From Candidatus Obscuribacterales bacterium (lineage in GTDB: Bacteria > Cyanobacteriota > Vampirovibrionia > Obscuribacterales > Obscuribacteraceae): 64,000 nt of DNA. Position 1 is the first letter of the stretch. The number at the start of each line of letters is the position of its first letter. This document shows, piece after piece, positions 19,859 to 29,245 of the stretch. A program made the translations under genes and the position numbers. The notes beneath the pieces are model-generated. The model worked only from the letters and a program-made list of their open reading frames with translations, was not told the DNA's origin and searched no databases. Location: the NCBI GenBank assembly GCA_020050685.1, contig JAGVKG010000046.1, forward strand, positions 62,001 to 126,000, in the 5' to 3' direction.

Positions 19859-21577
19859 TTACAAACCTAAGAAATCCGGGCCTGAGCCTTGTTCAGTTGG
19901 GCGGACTCTGAGGTTTACTTCTGGGCAAACTATTTCGCAAGTGCGGCAATGAATGCAATTTTCCAAAGACATGCCATGACGTTTTAGATCATCGATGATA
20001 TCAATGCGGTGCACTTCTGCTGTACAGTCAGCAACGCAAGGTGTCGTCTTGCCCAAGCCTTCATACTTTTGAATACAAGTGACGCAAACATCGGCATTGA
20101 ATTCGTCGATGTGCTTATTGCCTTCATGGTATTTGGTTGAGGCATAGAAAACCGCATCCGGACGAGAATAGATTGTTGTCTTGTCGTAATCCGGTTGATC
20201 GTATTTTGGTGCAACAAAGCTTGGAATTATGTGCTTGTAATCAGCTTCGTACTTGATTGGGCCGATGTCTTTTATGCCTTCGATCAGTGAAAGCGAGCGG
20301 ATGCCATCGCCAGCCGCACGAAACGGATTTTTCAAACCGACCTTAAGCATGCCCATAAATGGGTGGCCGTCATTGTCAATGCCTGAGGTAACGGTCGGCA
20401 GATATTCACCGAGCAAGCGTGGATTTTCAATAAATGCCCAGCGGAAATAGCGATCTTTATAAGACTCCTTAACCACAAAGCTGTTGGTCAATCTTTCCTG
20501 ATAAGGTGCAAGTGCAGCTTCGGAATAATCTTGCTTGATCAAAGCATCGTGCAAGACTTCTGCGGCTACATAGCCACATTCCATGGATCTGTCGATGCCG
20601 GCAAGTTGTTTTACATCCAGAACGCCAAGCGCATCACCGAGCAGCACGGCTCCTGGTACGGCAAATTTCTTCGGCAAACTGTAATAGCCACCTTCCGGCA
20701 ACAATGCAGCACCATATTTCAAAAGCTTGCCGCCTTTGATCATCTCTTGGATCCAAGGATGCTCTTTGTATTGCTGCAACTTGAGTTGTGGATTCATATT
20801 CGGGTCTGGACTGTCCAAACTTATAACCATACCGATGGTTAGTTTGTTGTCCTTCATGCCATAAACAAAACCGCCACCAAAGGTGCCATCCAATAGTGGC
20901 CATCCTAATGTATGCCAGACCTTGCCTTCATAATTTTGGTTGCATTGCCAAACTTCTTTCACACCAACAGACCAAATTTGTGGGCAATCGCGCAGTTTGA
21001 AATGATCAATTACATCGCGTGAAATAAAGCCCTTGTCACCAAATGCGGTGAACTTTGCATAGACGTAATCTTCTTCCGAACGAGCTTGTTCGGATACTTG
21101 CACACCAGCGACACGACCATCTTCAAATACAACACCATGAGCGGCAAAGCCAGTGAAAAGGTCGATGGCGACGTTCGGAACGTCTTTGGCTTTCTCTTGC
21201 ACTTGCTTGGCCATCCAGCCGGTGACATAGGACAAGGTCAAAACGAAGTAACCGGTCTTATCCAATTCTTTGGGATACATGAAGCTTGGCATATCGAATT
21301 TGTTACGAACGCCCAATACAGAAAAATTGCTGTCGTTGCAAACTGCTTCGATGGGAAAGCCGAGCTCTTCATAGTTCGGCCAAATCTTTTTCAGCACATG
21401 CGGGTTGGACACGGCACCGCTCATTACATGGCTGCCAAACTCTTTGCCTTTTTCCAAAATGCAAATTGAAAATTCCTTGCCGCTTTCTTTGGCTAGCTCA
21501 AGAAAGTGATAAGCAAGCGTGAGATTGGAGGGCGAGCCCCCAACTAGTAAAAGATCGTATTCAATGCGTGTGGACAA
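19859..21577 (-). CDS. Electron-transfer-flavoprotein:quinone oxidoreductase with a two-cluster ferredoxin tail
   Basis: A 572-residue FAD enzyme that takes electrons from ETF to the quinone pool at the membrane. The FAD motif (DLLLVGGSPSN) is N-terminal, and the ETF-QO signature HVMSGAVSNPHVL follows near residue 50. The C-terminus has two cysteine motifs: C-x2-C-x12-C-x3-C (Cys498, 501, 514, 518) and C-x2-C-x2-C-x3-CP (Cys541, 544, 547, 551). Classical ETF-QO has one [4Fe-4S] cluster; eight cysteines in this arrangement suggest two, as in FixX, so this may be a FixC-FixX-like fusion. The first FAD-motif glycines read GGSPSN rather than GAGPAG, as in related proteins with relaxed motifs. It overlaps etfA by 17 bases. 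Confidence 0.85.
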   Translation of the reverse strand: MSTRIEYDLLLVGGSPSNLTLAYHFLELAKESGKEFSICILEKGKEFGSHVMSGAVSNPHVLKKIWPNYEELGFPIEAVCNDSNFSVLGVRNKFDMPSFMYPKELDKTGYFVLTLSYVTGWMAKQVQEKAKDVPNVAIDLFTGFAAHGVVFEDGRVAGVQVSEQARSEEDYVYAKFTAFGDKGFISRDVIDHFKLRDCPQIWSVGVKEVWQCNQNYEGKVWHTLGWPLLDGTFGGGFVYGMKDNKLTIGMVISLDSPDPNMNPQLKLQQYKEHPWIQEMIKGGKLLKYGAALLPEGGYYSLPKKFAVPGAVLLGDALGVLDVKQLAGIDRSMECGYVAAEVLHDALIKQDYSEAALAPYQERLTNSFVVKESYKDRYFRWAFIENPRLLGEYLPTVTSGIDNDGHPFMGMLKVGLKNPFRAAGDGIRSLSLIEGIKDIGPIKYEADYKHIIPSFVAPKYDQPDYDKTTIYSRPDAVFYASTKYHEGNKHIDEFNADVCVTCIQKYEGLGKTTPCVADCTAEVHRIDIIDDLKRHGMSLENCIHCRTCEIVCPEVNLRVRPTEQGSGPDFLGL

Positions 21578-22661
21578 CTGACTTTCCTTCCTCTTTCTTA
21601 ACGGCTTCCTTAAACTGTTTAATTAGCTCCGGAATCACTTGATAGAGATCGCCGACAATTCCGTGATGGGCAAATTTGAAGATTGGCGCATCGGGATCTT
21701 TGTTGATTGCCACGATGGTGCCCGACTTGGACATGCCGACTCTATGCTGAATGGCACCGGAGATACCGCAAGCAATGTAAAGTTTTGGTCGCACCGTCTT
21801 GCCGGTCTGTCCGACTTGATGCTGATACGGTATCCATCCTAAGTCTACAACTTTACGAGAAGCTCCAATTGCCGAATGCGGGAAACATTCTGCCAGTTCC
21901 TTGAGCAACTTGAAACCATCTGGGGAACCAAGACCAAATCCACCGGAGATGATTACTTCGGCTTCTTGCAAATTTATGCCTTTGGCCACTTCGCGCACGG
22001 TTTCTGTAACCGTCAGACGTTTGTCTTCTGCTTTTAGATTGACTGGTACTACGACAATTTCACCTTGCTTGGCACTATCCATATGAAGTGGTGCCATTTG
22101 TCCAGGGCGGGTTGTGGCCATCTGAGGATTTTTCCAAGGACCAAGAATACGCGCCTTCAGGCTCTCGCCGAAACTTGGGCGAATCGCATAGAGACAGCCT
22201 TCATACAAACCAACTTTAGATGGGTCGACTTTGCTCTTGTGCTCATAAGGTCCGATATCAAGCTCGGTACAATCGGCGGTCAGCCCGGTCTCAAAGTGAG
22301 CGGCAATACGTGGTGCCAGATCGCGACCAGTAGTGGTTGAACCAAGTAAGACTATGTGTGGCGGCACCGAAAGTGAGTCGAGCACATCGCAGACCACTCT
22401 GCGGAAAGGCAACGTGCGGTATTTGAACAACTCTTCGTTGTCTGCCACATAAACTTTGTCTGCACCGTGAGCAATTAGCTTCTGCGGTAAATCGCCGACG
22501 TTATGTCCTAACACAATTGCCGATAAGCTCGTTTGTGCTTTGTCTGCTAAATAGCGGCCTGCGCCAAGCAACTCGAGTGTAACTGGTTGGAGTTCACCGA
22601 GTATCAACTCGGCAATTACCATTACTTCGCCTTTTTCTTGGGAATTGTTTTCGCTGCTCAT
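21561..22661 (-). CDS. etfA: Electron transfer flavoprotein alpha subunit
   Basis: A 366-residue subunit, somewhat longer than usual (about 310-330) because of N- and C-terminal extensions. The FAD-binding C-terminal domain is typical, with SGAIQHRVGM and a later INKDPDAPIF near residues 300-330, and GRDLAPRIAAHFETGLTADC in the N-terminal domain. It pairs with EtfB to carry electrons from dehydrogenases to the quinone oxidoreductase encoded next. Its start overlaps the etfB stop as ATGA and its end overlaps the downstream gene by 17 bases, so the three genes form one tightly coupled operon. Confidence 0.92.
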   Translation of the reverse strand: MSSENNSQEKGEVMVIAELILGELQPVTLELLGAGRYLADKAQTSLSAIVLGHNVGDLPQKLIAHGADKVYVADNEELFKYRTLPFRRVVCDVLDSLSVPPHIVLLGSTTTGRDLAPRIAAHFETGLTADCTELDIGPYEHKSKVDPSKVGLYEGCLYAIRPSFGESLKARILGPWKNPQMATTRPGQMAPLHMDSAKQGEIVVVPVNLKAEDKRLTVTETVREVAKGINLQEAEVIISGGFGLGSPDGFKLLKELAECFPHSAIGASRKVVDLGWIPYQHQVGQTGKTVRPKLYIACGISGAIQHRVGMSKSGTIVAINKDPDAPIFKFAHHGIVGDLYQVIPELIKQFKEAVKKEEGKSVVHTH

Positions 22662-23491
22662 GCGATTAAGAACTCCTTCAATTGCGCTTGTTCAATCACT
22701 TCTGCCACAAGCTCATCTGGAGAATGACCCTCGTGCATGACACAGTTGCCACCAATTTCGCCCACCTTTTCGGTTGCCGCAACAATGGTAGGTGAGCCTT
22801 TCAATCCGCAACGCTCCGGATCGGCACCAATAATATCGAGGTCGACTGTTTGAATGTACTTGCCCATTTCTTCCGGATTACGCGCAAGCTTTTGCACACG
22901 CCAGGCACCTTTGAAAGATTTGTATTCAAGCGGGTGATAAGAGTTTGCCACGGTCACCAAAAGAGGCAGTTCCGATTCGACAAACTGCACTCCGCCTTCG
23001 ATTATTCGTCTTGCTTGCGCCTTGCCATCGCGAATTTGGAAGTCCTCGCAGTAAGTAACTTGCGGCAAGTCCAAGCGCTCGGCCAATTGTGGACCAACTT
23101 GAGCAGTGTCGCCATCGGTTGTCTGCAGTCCGCAGAAAATCACATCGAAGTGTCCGACGTGTTGAATGGTTTTGTAAAGAGCATAAGCGGTAGCCAAAGT
23201 ATCCGACGCTGCCAATCGTCTGTCAGATAACAGAACGCCGCGGTCTACACCATGCTCCAAACATTCGAGCAAAATTTCCACTGCCGGCGGAGGTCCCATG
23301 GAAATTGCCGTCACTCTGCCACCATAGGTTTTCTTCGTGTAGAGTGCTGCTTGCAAGGCATAACGGTCAAAAGGATTGAGCATTCTTTTGGCGCGTGCAC
23401 GGTCGATGGTGCCGTCCGGATTGATGCCCGCTTTGGAGCCTTGATCCGGTACCTGCTTGACCATGACAAAAATGTCGTATGGAGTTGCCAT
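22658..23491 (-). CDS. etfB: Electron transfer flavoprotein beta subunit, probable bifurcating-type
   Basis: A 277-residue subunit, first gene of the ETF operon. It has the family start IFVMVKQVPDQ, the NPFDRYALQAAL signature and the DGDTAQVGPQLAERL segment near residue 125. From memory of the family, DGDTAQVGP is characteristic of Fix and butyryl-CoA-dehydrogenase-linked ETFs that hold a second FAD and bifurcate electrons, while respiratory ETFs carry a different sequence bound to AMP. With the two-cluster oxidoreductase downstream, this supports an EtfABCX/FixABCX-like role (inference). Confidence 0.92.
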   Translation of the reverse strand: MATPYDIFVMVKQVPDQGSKAGINPDGTIDRARAKRMLNPFDRYALQAALYTKKTYGGRVTAISMGPPPAVEILLECLEHGVDRGVLLSDRRLAASDTLATAYALYKTIQHVGHFDVIFCGLQTTDGDTAQVGPQLAERLDLPQVTYCEDFQIRDGKAQARRIIEGGVQFVESELPLLVTVANSYHPLEYKSFKGAWRVQKLARNPEEMGKYIQTVDLDIIGADPERCGLKGSPTIVAATEKVGEIGGNCVMHEGHSPDELVAEVIEQAQLKEFLIA

Positions 23492-23805
23492 TGAGTTTCC
23501 TGGAGCCTTCCAGCCCGAGCCTACCTGCGAAACATTAGGGAAATTTAGTCTTGCTTCTCAATTCCCATTTGTAAGCCTCCCAGCTTACAGCGATCACTAT
23601 CTCTTGTTGTTAATTGAATCTCGATTATCGCCATTATTTGATAGGTGTAATTGTTTCTTTGGTTTTGCCCGCGAAACAATTGTTTGCCATGCGAGTCGTA
23701 TACTTATCAGGGATGTTTTTTATATAGCCAGGACTTCTTTCCGGTTACAATGACAACATCGTCAATCAATAGCAAGCAATGCGTATGTAAAGGGGAATGA
23801 TTGTT
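23492..23805. promoter_or_regulatory. Divergent regulatory region between the etf operon and the thioredoxin-like gene
   Basis: About 310 bases without a gene. It holds a perfect 12-base palindrome AAACAATTGTTT at 23674-23685, and the half-site AATTGTTT recurs at 23649-23656, 29 bases (about three helical turns) away. TATACT at 23700-23705 is a possible -10 for the plus-strand gene. The paired half-sites look like a regulator-binding arrangement, but no regulator is identified. Confidence 0.4.
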
Positions 23806-24357
23806 ATGAATCAAGCACAGAAAACCCTCGGAAATTGGACACGAGGAAATCAAGCGAACCGGGCTGCAAAAATTCTAATTCTTCTAATTGCTTTGCTTGC
23901 CCTGCCGAATTTCTCTGCTTTCGCGCAGTCCGATGAATATGCGCAAAACGGTGACGCTCAGGATGCTGATAACCAAATCGCCGCCGCGCCGGGCAGCGGA
24001 CTGACTTGGCTGAAGAGTGTTCAGCCGGCTCTGGCGCAGGCAGGACAGAGCAATCGCTTGGTTCTAGTCGACTTGTACACCGATTGGTGCGGATGGTGCA
24101 AAAAATTGGACAAGGACACCTATGCCAACCCGCAAGTTGCCCAATTTGTTGCTAGTCGTTTCGTCACCGTGCGCATGAATGCCGAAGACGGCGGTGAAGG
24201 ACAAAGCCTGGCTACCCAACTGAAAGTACGCGGCTATCCTTGCACAGTGATTTTGGATGCGAATGGCAAGTATCGCGGTCGCGCTTACGGCTATTTTACG
24301 CCGCAAGAGTTCCCCGATAAATTGACTAAGATTGCCGCCGGACAGAGCGGTAATTAA
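23806..24357 (+). CDS. Secreted thioredoxin-like protein
   Basis: A protein of about 183 residues with an N-terminal signal (KILILLIALLALPNFSAFAQ) and a C-terminal thioredoxin fold. The redox motif is DWCGWCKKLD near residue 95, followed by a cis-Pro stretch in VRGYPCTVILD. The CGWC dipeptide and size resemble the thioredoxin-7/DsbD-gamma group, so it probably acts as a periplasmic disulfide reductase or thiol carrier. I prefer ATG 23806: AGGGG at 23791-23795 lies 10 bases upstream, whereas it nearly abuts the ATG at 23797. It is convergent with fabV and unlinked to other redox genes except the divergent etf operon. Confidence 0.8.
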   Translation: MNQAQKTLGNWTRGNQANRAAKILILLIALLALPNFSAFAQSDEYAQNGDAQDADNQIAAAPGSGLTWLKSVQPALAQAGQSNRLVLVDLYTDWCGWCKKLDKDTYANPQVAQFVASRFVTVRMNAEDGGEGQSLATQLKVRGYPCTVILDANGKYRGRAYGYFTPQEFPDKLTKIAAGQSGN

Positions 24358-24373
24358 TTAGCCTCGATTTGGC

Positions 24374-25570
24374 CTAGCTCAGATCAACTGGTTTGTCATA
24401 GTCAACACCAGGCAAACCAAAGCCAAACAATTTCAAAAACTCTTTTTTGTAATTTTCGAAATCAGAAATTGATTTGAGATTTTCTGTGGTCACTTCTGAC
24501 CAGAGTTTGTTGACCGCATCTTGAACTTCCGGCGACATTTCCCAGTCATCAATGCGCACACGGCCTTCCTCATCCAATTTAAGCGTCTGGTCGTTGTACA
24601 TCTGTGTTGCGAATAATCGGTACATTTGCTCGATGCAACCTTCATGCAGGTTCTTCTCTTTCATCACTTTGTAGAGCAAAGAAATATAGAGAGGCACAAC
24701 TGGAATTGCCGAGCTTGCTTGTGTAACCAAAGCCTTGTTGATTGAAATGAAGGCACGCCCACCCTTAGATTTCATGCGGGAATTGAGCTTGTTTGCTGTG
24801 TCTTGCAAATCTTGTTTTGCTTGACCAATGGAGCCTGCGTAATAAATCGGCCAGGTCACTTTCGGTCCAATGTAAGAGTAAGCGCAAGTGGTGGCACCAT
24901 CTGCCAGAACGCCTGCCTGCTCCAGTGCATCGATCCACATTTGCCAATCTTCGCCGCCCATCACGGCAACGGTGTCGGCAACTTCTTGTTCATTTGCCGG
25001 TTCGATGGTGATGTCTTTGACGATTTCCTTATCTGTGTCCAAAGTTTTCGCAGTAAATGCTGTTGAACCTATCGGTTTCAAAACCGAATTGTAGATTGCA
25101 CCAGTTTTTGGATGTTTCCGTCTGGGTGAAGCAAGACTGTAAACAACCAAATCGACTTTGCCCAAATCTTTTTTGATCAAATCGATTGTTTGTTGTTTGA
25201 TCTCATCTGAGAAAGCATCACCATTTATGCTTTTGGCATAAAGGCCTTTGGCACGCGCAGCCTTTTCAAAGGCAACATTGTTGTACCAGCCGGCAGAAGC
25301 GGGCTTGCCATTTTCCGAGGGCTTTTCAAAGAACACACCAATAGTTTGAGCATTACCACCAAACGCGGCTGTGATGCGGGAAGCTAAACCATAACCAGTG
25401 GATGAGCCAATCACCAGAACGTTCTTTGCCGCGTTCTTTATTGGTCCTTTGCCGGTTACATAATCAATTTGTTCTTGCACATGCTTGGTACAACCAACCG
25501 GATGTGCAGTGACGCAGATGAACCCGCGCACTCGTGGCTTAATTACTTGCGATAAAGTTTCAGTCGTCAT
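24374..25570 (-). CDS. fabV: NADH-dependent trans-2-enoyl-ACP/CoA reductase FabV
   Basis: A 398-residue single-domain reductase of the FabV/TER family, the usual length. The cofactor motif [11 protein letters not shown] lies at residues 55-65, and the catalytic pair Tyr243-x8-Lys252 matches the FabV spacing (Y-x8-K) rather than that of FabI. It reduces the enoyl intermediate in the last step of each fatty-acid elongation cycle, or crotonyl-CoA in TER-type members; sequence alone does not separate the two. FabV enzymes are naturally insensitive to triclosan. No other fatty-acid gene is adjacent. Its end lies 16 bases from the convergent thioredoxin-like gene. Confidence 0.92.
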   Translation of the reverse strand: MTTETLSQVIKPRVRGFICVTAHPVGCTKHVQEQIDYVTGKGPIKNAAKNVLVIGSSTGYGLASRITAAFGGNAQTIGVFFEKPSENGKPASAGWYNNVAFEKAARAKGLYAKSINGDAFSDEIKQQTIDLIKKDLGKVDLVVYSLASPRRKHPKTGAIYNSVLKPIGSTAFTAKTLDTDKEIVKDITIEPANEQEVADTVAVMGGEDWQMWIDALEQAGVLADGATTCAYSYIGPKVTWPIYYAGSIGQAKQDLQDTANKLNSRMKSKGGRAFISINKALVTQASSAIPVVPLYISLLYKVMKEKNLHEGCIEQMYRLFATQMYNDQTLKLDEEGRVRIDDWEMSPEVQDAVNKLWSEVTTENLKSISDFENYKKEFLKLFGFGLPGVDYDKPVDLS

Positions 25571-25669
25571 ATTTCACCATGGTTACATTTACGAATCAGG
25601 GCGCTATGTTAGCACGGAGCCGATCGCTTTGTTACCGGCATGTCATGCTAACACGCCTGAATATGACAA

Positions 25670-26170
25670 CTATGCCATCGCATCCATCATTTGGCGGATA
25701 GCTTGACTGCCGCCACCGCATGATTGAATGTATTCGCGCGCCAAGAGTCTCAGTGATTCGCTGTTGCCAAAGTTAGGCAAAAAGCCATGTTTGGCTGCCC
25801 GCGACCAAGAAAGCAAATGGCGCACAAAACGTAATGCAGAGTGACTCAGCTCGCTCTCCTCTTGAGCTGAGTCTTCCACATTTTCTTCCGCCGGGGATTC
25901 CCAGGTGCCTCGTGACGAGGTCTGATGGATAGTTTGAATAATTGTTTGCTCGGCAACGCAAGAAAGAATTTGTGATGTCGGTTCACCAAGAAATAGTTCA
26001 CCCAGTGAAGCGTCATTCAAATCCATAGATTCGTCAAAGCTTGCGGGATCAAAATTGATATTGGACTTTGAATCGGCATCGAACTTATACATATTGAAAA
26101 AAGCATTGGGGTTTGAATATGCGCTGAAGAAGGGGTTAGATGAAAGATCCGGATAGAAGTTCGAGTCCAT
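25670..26170 (-). CDS. Hypothetical protein, Asn/Phe/Asp-rich N-terminus
   Basis: A 166-residue protein I do not recognise. The first 60 residues are rich in Asn, Phe, Asp and Ser (NPFFSAYSNPNAFFNMYKFD), the middle is acidic, and the last 60 look helical (LRFVRHLLSWSRAAKHGFLP, then a Gly-rich turn). There is no signal peptide or membrane segment, so it is probably cytoplasmic. It is a single gene 100 bases upstream of fabV on the same strand, which leaves co-transcription possible. Confidence 0.6.
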   Translation of the reverse strand: MDSNFYPDLSSNPFFSAYSNPNAFFNMYKFDADSKSNINFDPASFDESMDLNDASLGELFLGEPTSQILSCVAEQTIIQTIHQTSSRGTWESPAEENVEDSAQEESELSHSALRFVRHLLSWSRAAKHGFLPNFGNSESLRLLAREYIQSCGGGSQAIRQMMDAMA

Positions 26171-26567
26171 AATTTGATGCCGCTCCGCAATGCCAATCTA
26201 CCAGGGTTTTTTGAAGGCTTTGAGTTGGTAGGAAGAGTACTGTATGCGCGAATGCGATTCTTGGCAACTAAACATTAACTAAGACTGGCAAGCAAGGGCT
26301 GGTAAGGGTTTATGCGCGTCTGGCAACTGCCAGTCAGGAGGTCTTGGCCAGACGATTTCCGGAGTGCGCAGCCGCTTTATTAGCCCGAACAAATATTCGC
26401 TGAGTGAACATCTACTCATGAGTAATTGCGCAAAAAAGTTCAAGATATTATGGATTGTGCCGCTACCGTTGAGCAAGCGAAAATCTACGAGGAGCAGTTT
26501 GCAGCGAACGCCCAAAATGCGGAGGTGGTACAAGCCGACGGAGCATATACAAAAGAGGATATAGCCG
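26171..26567 (+). promoter_or_regulatory. Long tdh leader region with competing hairpins
   Basis: Nearly 400 bases before tdh. GACTGGCA (26283-26290) can pair with TGCCAGTC (26328-26335); GTCTGGC (26318-26324) can pair with GCCAGAC (26347-26353); and TGGCA/TGCCA can close a small hairpin at 26321-26332. These pairings exclude one another, as in an attenuator or riboswitch. A perfect palindrome TACTCATGAGTA lies at 26413-26424. Conserved glycine-riboswitch elements were not seen. A protein-like frame from 26426 or 26450 to 26650 overlaps the tdh start in another frame and is unproven. Confidence 0.4.
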
Positions 26568-27776
26568 ATGAAATGCTTGGTCAAAGAGGACCTCAACGTA
26601 AACGGTTTGACATTGAGGACGGCGCATCCGGAACCGCAGCCCGCCTTTGACGAAGTTAAGATTCGTGTACTTGCCACCTCCGTGTGCGGCACGGACAAAA
26701 GTATTTTCAACAGTGGTTCAAGCGAAGGAATTCGCAAAGAAATGCAACGCTATTTAGAAGCGGGCAATGCATTTAAGCCGCTCGTCGTTGGTCATGAATT
26801 TTGTGGCATTGTCGAAGAATTAGGTGCCGGAGTCACGTCCGAACATTGGCGCGATGTGCCGGATCATTTGCGTTTGGAGCCTGGCGATTATGTCACAGCG
26901 GAAATGCACCTTTCCTGTGGTCACTGCCGCCAATGCCGCTCCGGCAATGAGCATATTTGCACTTCGGTGAAAGTAAAAGGTGTGCATCTGGACGGCTGTT
27001 TCGCTGAACACGTTGTTGTACCTTACAAGAATGTGATTTTGCTCGGCAAGTCCGGTGACACTTCCCGCATACCACCGCGCATTGGTTCGATGCTTGATGC
27101 GTTCGGCAATGCCGTACATTCGGTTGAAGAAGCAAATGTGCAAGGTAAGTCCGTCGCCATTTTAGGAGCTGGACCGCTTGGTCTGATGGCAGTATTTCTC
27201 TGTAAGGCATTTGGTGCTGCAAGAGTTTATTTGACGGAAGCGGCTGATTGCACGCGCCGATTTGATCTTGCCACCGAATTTGGTGCCGATTTTTGTTTCG
27301 ATGTATCAAAAGGTTCTGACAAAGTTTACGAAGCGGTAGACAAATGGGAATCCAATTCCAATGGTGTGGATGTGGTTCTGGAAATGTCCGGTTCACCACC
27401 GGCATATAAAGATGCCTTCAACCTGGTTCGCAATGGCGGGCAAGTAATTTTGTTGGGTATTGCTCGTGAACCATTAGCAAAATTCGATATCGCCAATGGC
27501 GTGATTTGGAAAGGTGTGCAAGTAAAAGGTATTTTTGGCCGAAGGATGTTTAGCACCTGGGAAACAATGTTGCATTTGCTCAGTTCTCAGCAAATGGATA
27601 TCAAATCACAATTGCAAAAATTGACTTGTGATCGAGATTATCCATTGGAAGAATATGCTCAAGCTTTTGAACTTCTCAGTGCCGGCAAAGAAATGAAACT
27701 TGCATTTGTGCCGGGCACGAAATCATCGGATCTTAATTTCGCTCCGGTTTCGCAAGCGGCAGTTTTGTCCCGCTAA
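26568..27776 (+). CDS. tdh: Zinc-dependent L-threonine 3-dehydrogenase
   Basis: Medium-chain dehydrogenase oxidising threonine to 2-amino-3-ketobutyrate with NAD. Catalytic-zinc residues are Cys40 and the His76-Glu77 pair in VVGHEF; the structural zinc cysteines are Cys117, 120, 123 and 131. The Rossmann motif is ILGAGPLGLMAV near residue 200. The C-terminal FGRRMFSTWETM matches the TDH signature GREMFETWYKM. At 402 residues it is longer than E. coli Tdh (341) owing to an insert after Cys40 and a C-terminal tail. The His of the usual CGTDxH motif is replaced by Ser45, an unusual active-site change. AGAGGA precedes the ATG. The CoA ligase of the same pathway follows 59 bases on. Confidence 0.82.
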   Translation: MKCLVKEDLNVNGLTLRTAHPEPQPAFDEVKIRVLATSVCGTDKSIFNSGSSEGIRKEMQRYLEAGNAFKPLVVGHEFCGIVEELGAGVTSEHWRDVPDHLRLEPGDYVTAEMHLSCGHCRQCRSGNEHICTSVKVKGVHLDGCFAEHVVVPYKNVILLGKSGDTSRIPPRIGSMLDAFGNAVHSVEEANVQGKSVAILGAGPLGLMAVFLCKAFGAARVYLTEAADCTRRFDLATEFGADFCFDVSKGSDKVYEAVDKWESNSNGVDVVLEMSGSPPAYKDAFNLVRNGGQVILLGIAREPLAKFDIANGVIWKGVQVKGIFGRRMFSTWETMLHLLSSQQMDIKSQLQKLTCDRDYPLEEYAQAFELLSAGKEMKLAFVPGTKSSDLNFAPVSQAAVLSR

Positions 27777-27835
27777 TTTGTCTCAATGTCCAATTCGATT
27801 ATTGCATCCCAATTCGCTAAGGAGATTTAAAAGCT

Positions 27836-29104
27836 ATGTCTGCATCTCAAACTCAGATAGCCAGCCCGATTCGCACGGTAAACGATCTCTACAGCCGCAT
27901 GGGGAAAGAACTGGACGCAGCACGCGAAGCACGAACCTACAAAATTGAAGTGCCGCTGGATGGAAAGCAAGGCGGTGTGGTGACGGTTGCCGGTAGACCA
28001 GTGGTCATGTTGGCTGCAAACAACTATCTAGGATTGTCCAATCACCCTCGCGTTTTGGAAGCTGCCAAAAAGGCGCTGGACAAGTGGGGATACGGACTGG
28101 CTTCTGTGCGCTTCATCTGTGGTGCTCAATCAATCCACCGCCAGTTGGAAGAAAAGATTGCTTCCTTTGTCGGTACTGAAGATGCGATTTTGCACTCGTC
28201 TTGCTTTGCCGCTAACGAAGCCTTCTTCACGGCCACGCTCAGCTCGGACCTCGGCTTGAAGGATTATCGCGACGCAATTTATTCCGACCAATTGAATCAC
28301 GCAAGTATTATCGACGGCGTGCGTTTGGCAAGAATTACCGTCAAGACGACTGACGCTCGCACTTACGAGCACAACAATGTCACTCAACTCAAACAGTGGC
28401 TGGAAGAAGATGAGGCAAAGGGCTATCGCATCAAACTCATAGCGACAGACGGTGTCTTCAGTATGGAAGGTGATGTTGCCCCATTGCCGGAATTAATTGC
28501 TTTAGCTAAAAAGCACAACGCTGTTTTGTATGTTGACGATTCACATTCAACTGGTGTGTTGGGTAAAACTGGCCGCGGTACCGCTGAACATTTTGATGTT
28601 CATGGTCAAGTTGATGTATTCTCCGGAACATTAGGCAAAGCACTGGGCGGAGCAGCCGGTGGCTATATCGCCGGTAAGAAAGAATTGGTTGATTTCTTGC
28701 GCCAGAAATCCAGACCATATACATTCTCCAACACCTTGCCACCACCGATTGTCGCTGCTGCCTTGCAAGCAATCACTATGCTGGAAGAAGATTCATCGTT
28801 AGTGACACAACTTCACCACAACACGGAATATTTCCGCCGCGAAATCGTCAATCTCGGTTACACGATTTTGGCAGGCACGCATCCAATTGTGCCGGTCATG
28901 CTTGGCGAAGCAGCAATTGTTCAGGACATGAGTCGCGAACTTCTGCAGGAAGGCGTCTACGTAAGAGGTCTCTGGTACCCAGTGGTGCCAAAAGGTCACG
29001 CTCGTTTGCGCGTGCAAATTTCTGCCGCCCACACAAGAGAAGATCTCGACCGCGCACTTTCCATCTTCGGAAAAGTTGGCAAGAGACTAGGCGTCATAAA
29101 ATAA
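27836..29104 (+). CDS. kbl: 2-amino-3-ketobutyrate CoA ligase (glycine C-acetyltransferase)
   Basis: PLP enzyme of the alpha-oxoamine synthase family that cleaves 2-amino-3-ketobutyrate with CoA to glycine and acetyl-CoA. Visible motifs are [13 protein letters not shown] near residue 59, the cofactor Asp/His stretch [11 protein letters not shown] (232-242) and the PLP lysine Lys268 in [13 protein letters not shown]. The length, 422, exceeds that of E. coli Kbl (398) through an N-terminal extension; the core is complete. Related enzymes (BioF, HemA) share the fold, but linkage to tdh makes Kbl the likely identity. The ATG at 27836 follows AAGGAG with good spacing. Confidence 0.9.
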   Translation: MSASQTQIASPIRTVNDLYSRMGKELDAAREARTYKIEVPLDGKQGGVVTVAGRPVVMLAANNYLGLSNHPRVLEAAKKALDKWGYGLASVRFICGAQSIHRQLEEKIASFVGTEDAILHSSCFAANEAFFTATLSSDLGLKDYRDAIYSDQLNHASIIDGVRLARITVKTTDARTYEHNNVTQLKQWLEEDEAKGYRIKLIATDGVFSMEGDVAPLPELIALAKKHNAVLYVDDSHSTGVLGKTGRGTAEHFDVHGQVDVFSGTLGKALGGAAGGYIAGKKELVDFLRQKSRPYTFSNTLPPPIVAAALQAITMLEEDSSLVTQLHHNTEYFRREIVNLGYTILAGTHPIVPVMLGEAAIVQDMSRELLQEGVYVRGLWYPVVPKGHARLRVQISAAHTREDLDRALSIFGKVGKRLGVIK

Positions 29105-29245
29105 CATCTCGTCATCAATAAATTAAATCTGCATTTTGCTTTGAACTTTTTTGGGGGGTCGAGCGTCTTTACTTATATGAGGTTGAGACAAATATCAGCC
29201 TCCAAATAGATTAGACGAGCTATGATCTAAAGGGGAGGGCGATTA

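Noticed and set aside
26171-26567. Glycine riboswitch
   Set aside because: The leader has alternative hairpins but lacks conserved glycine-riboswitch core motifs as far as I could see.
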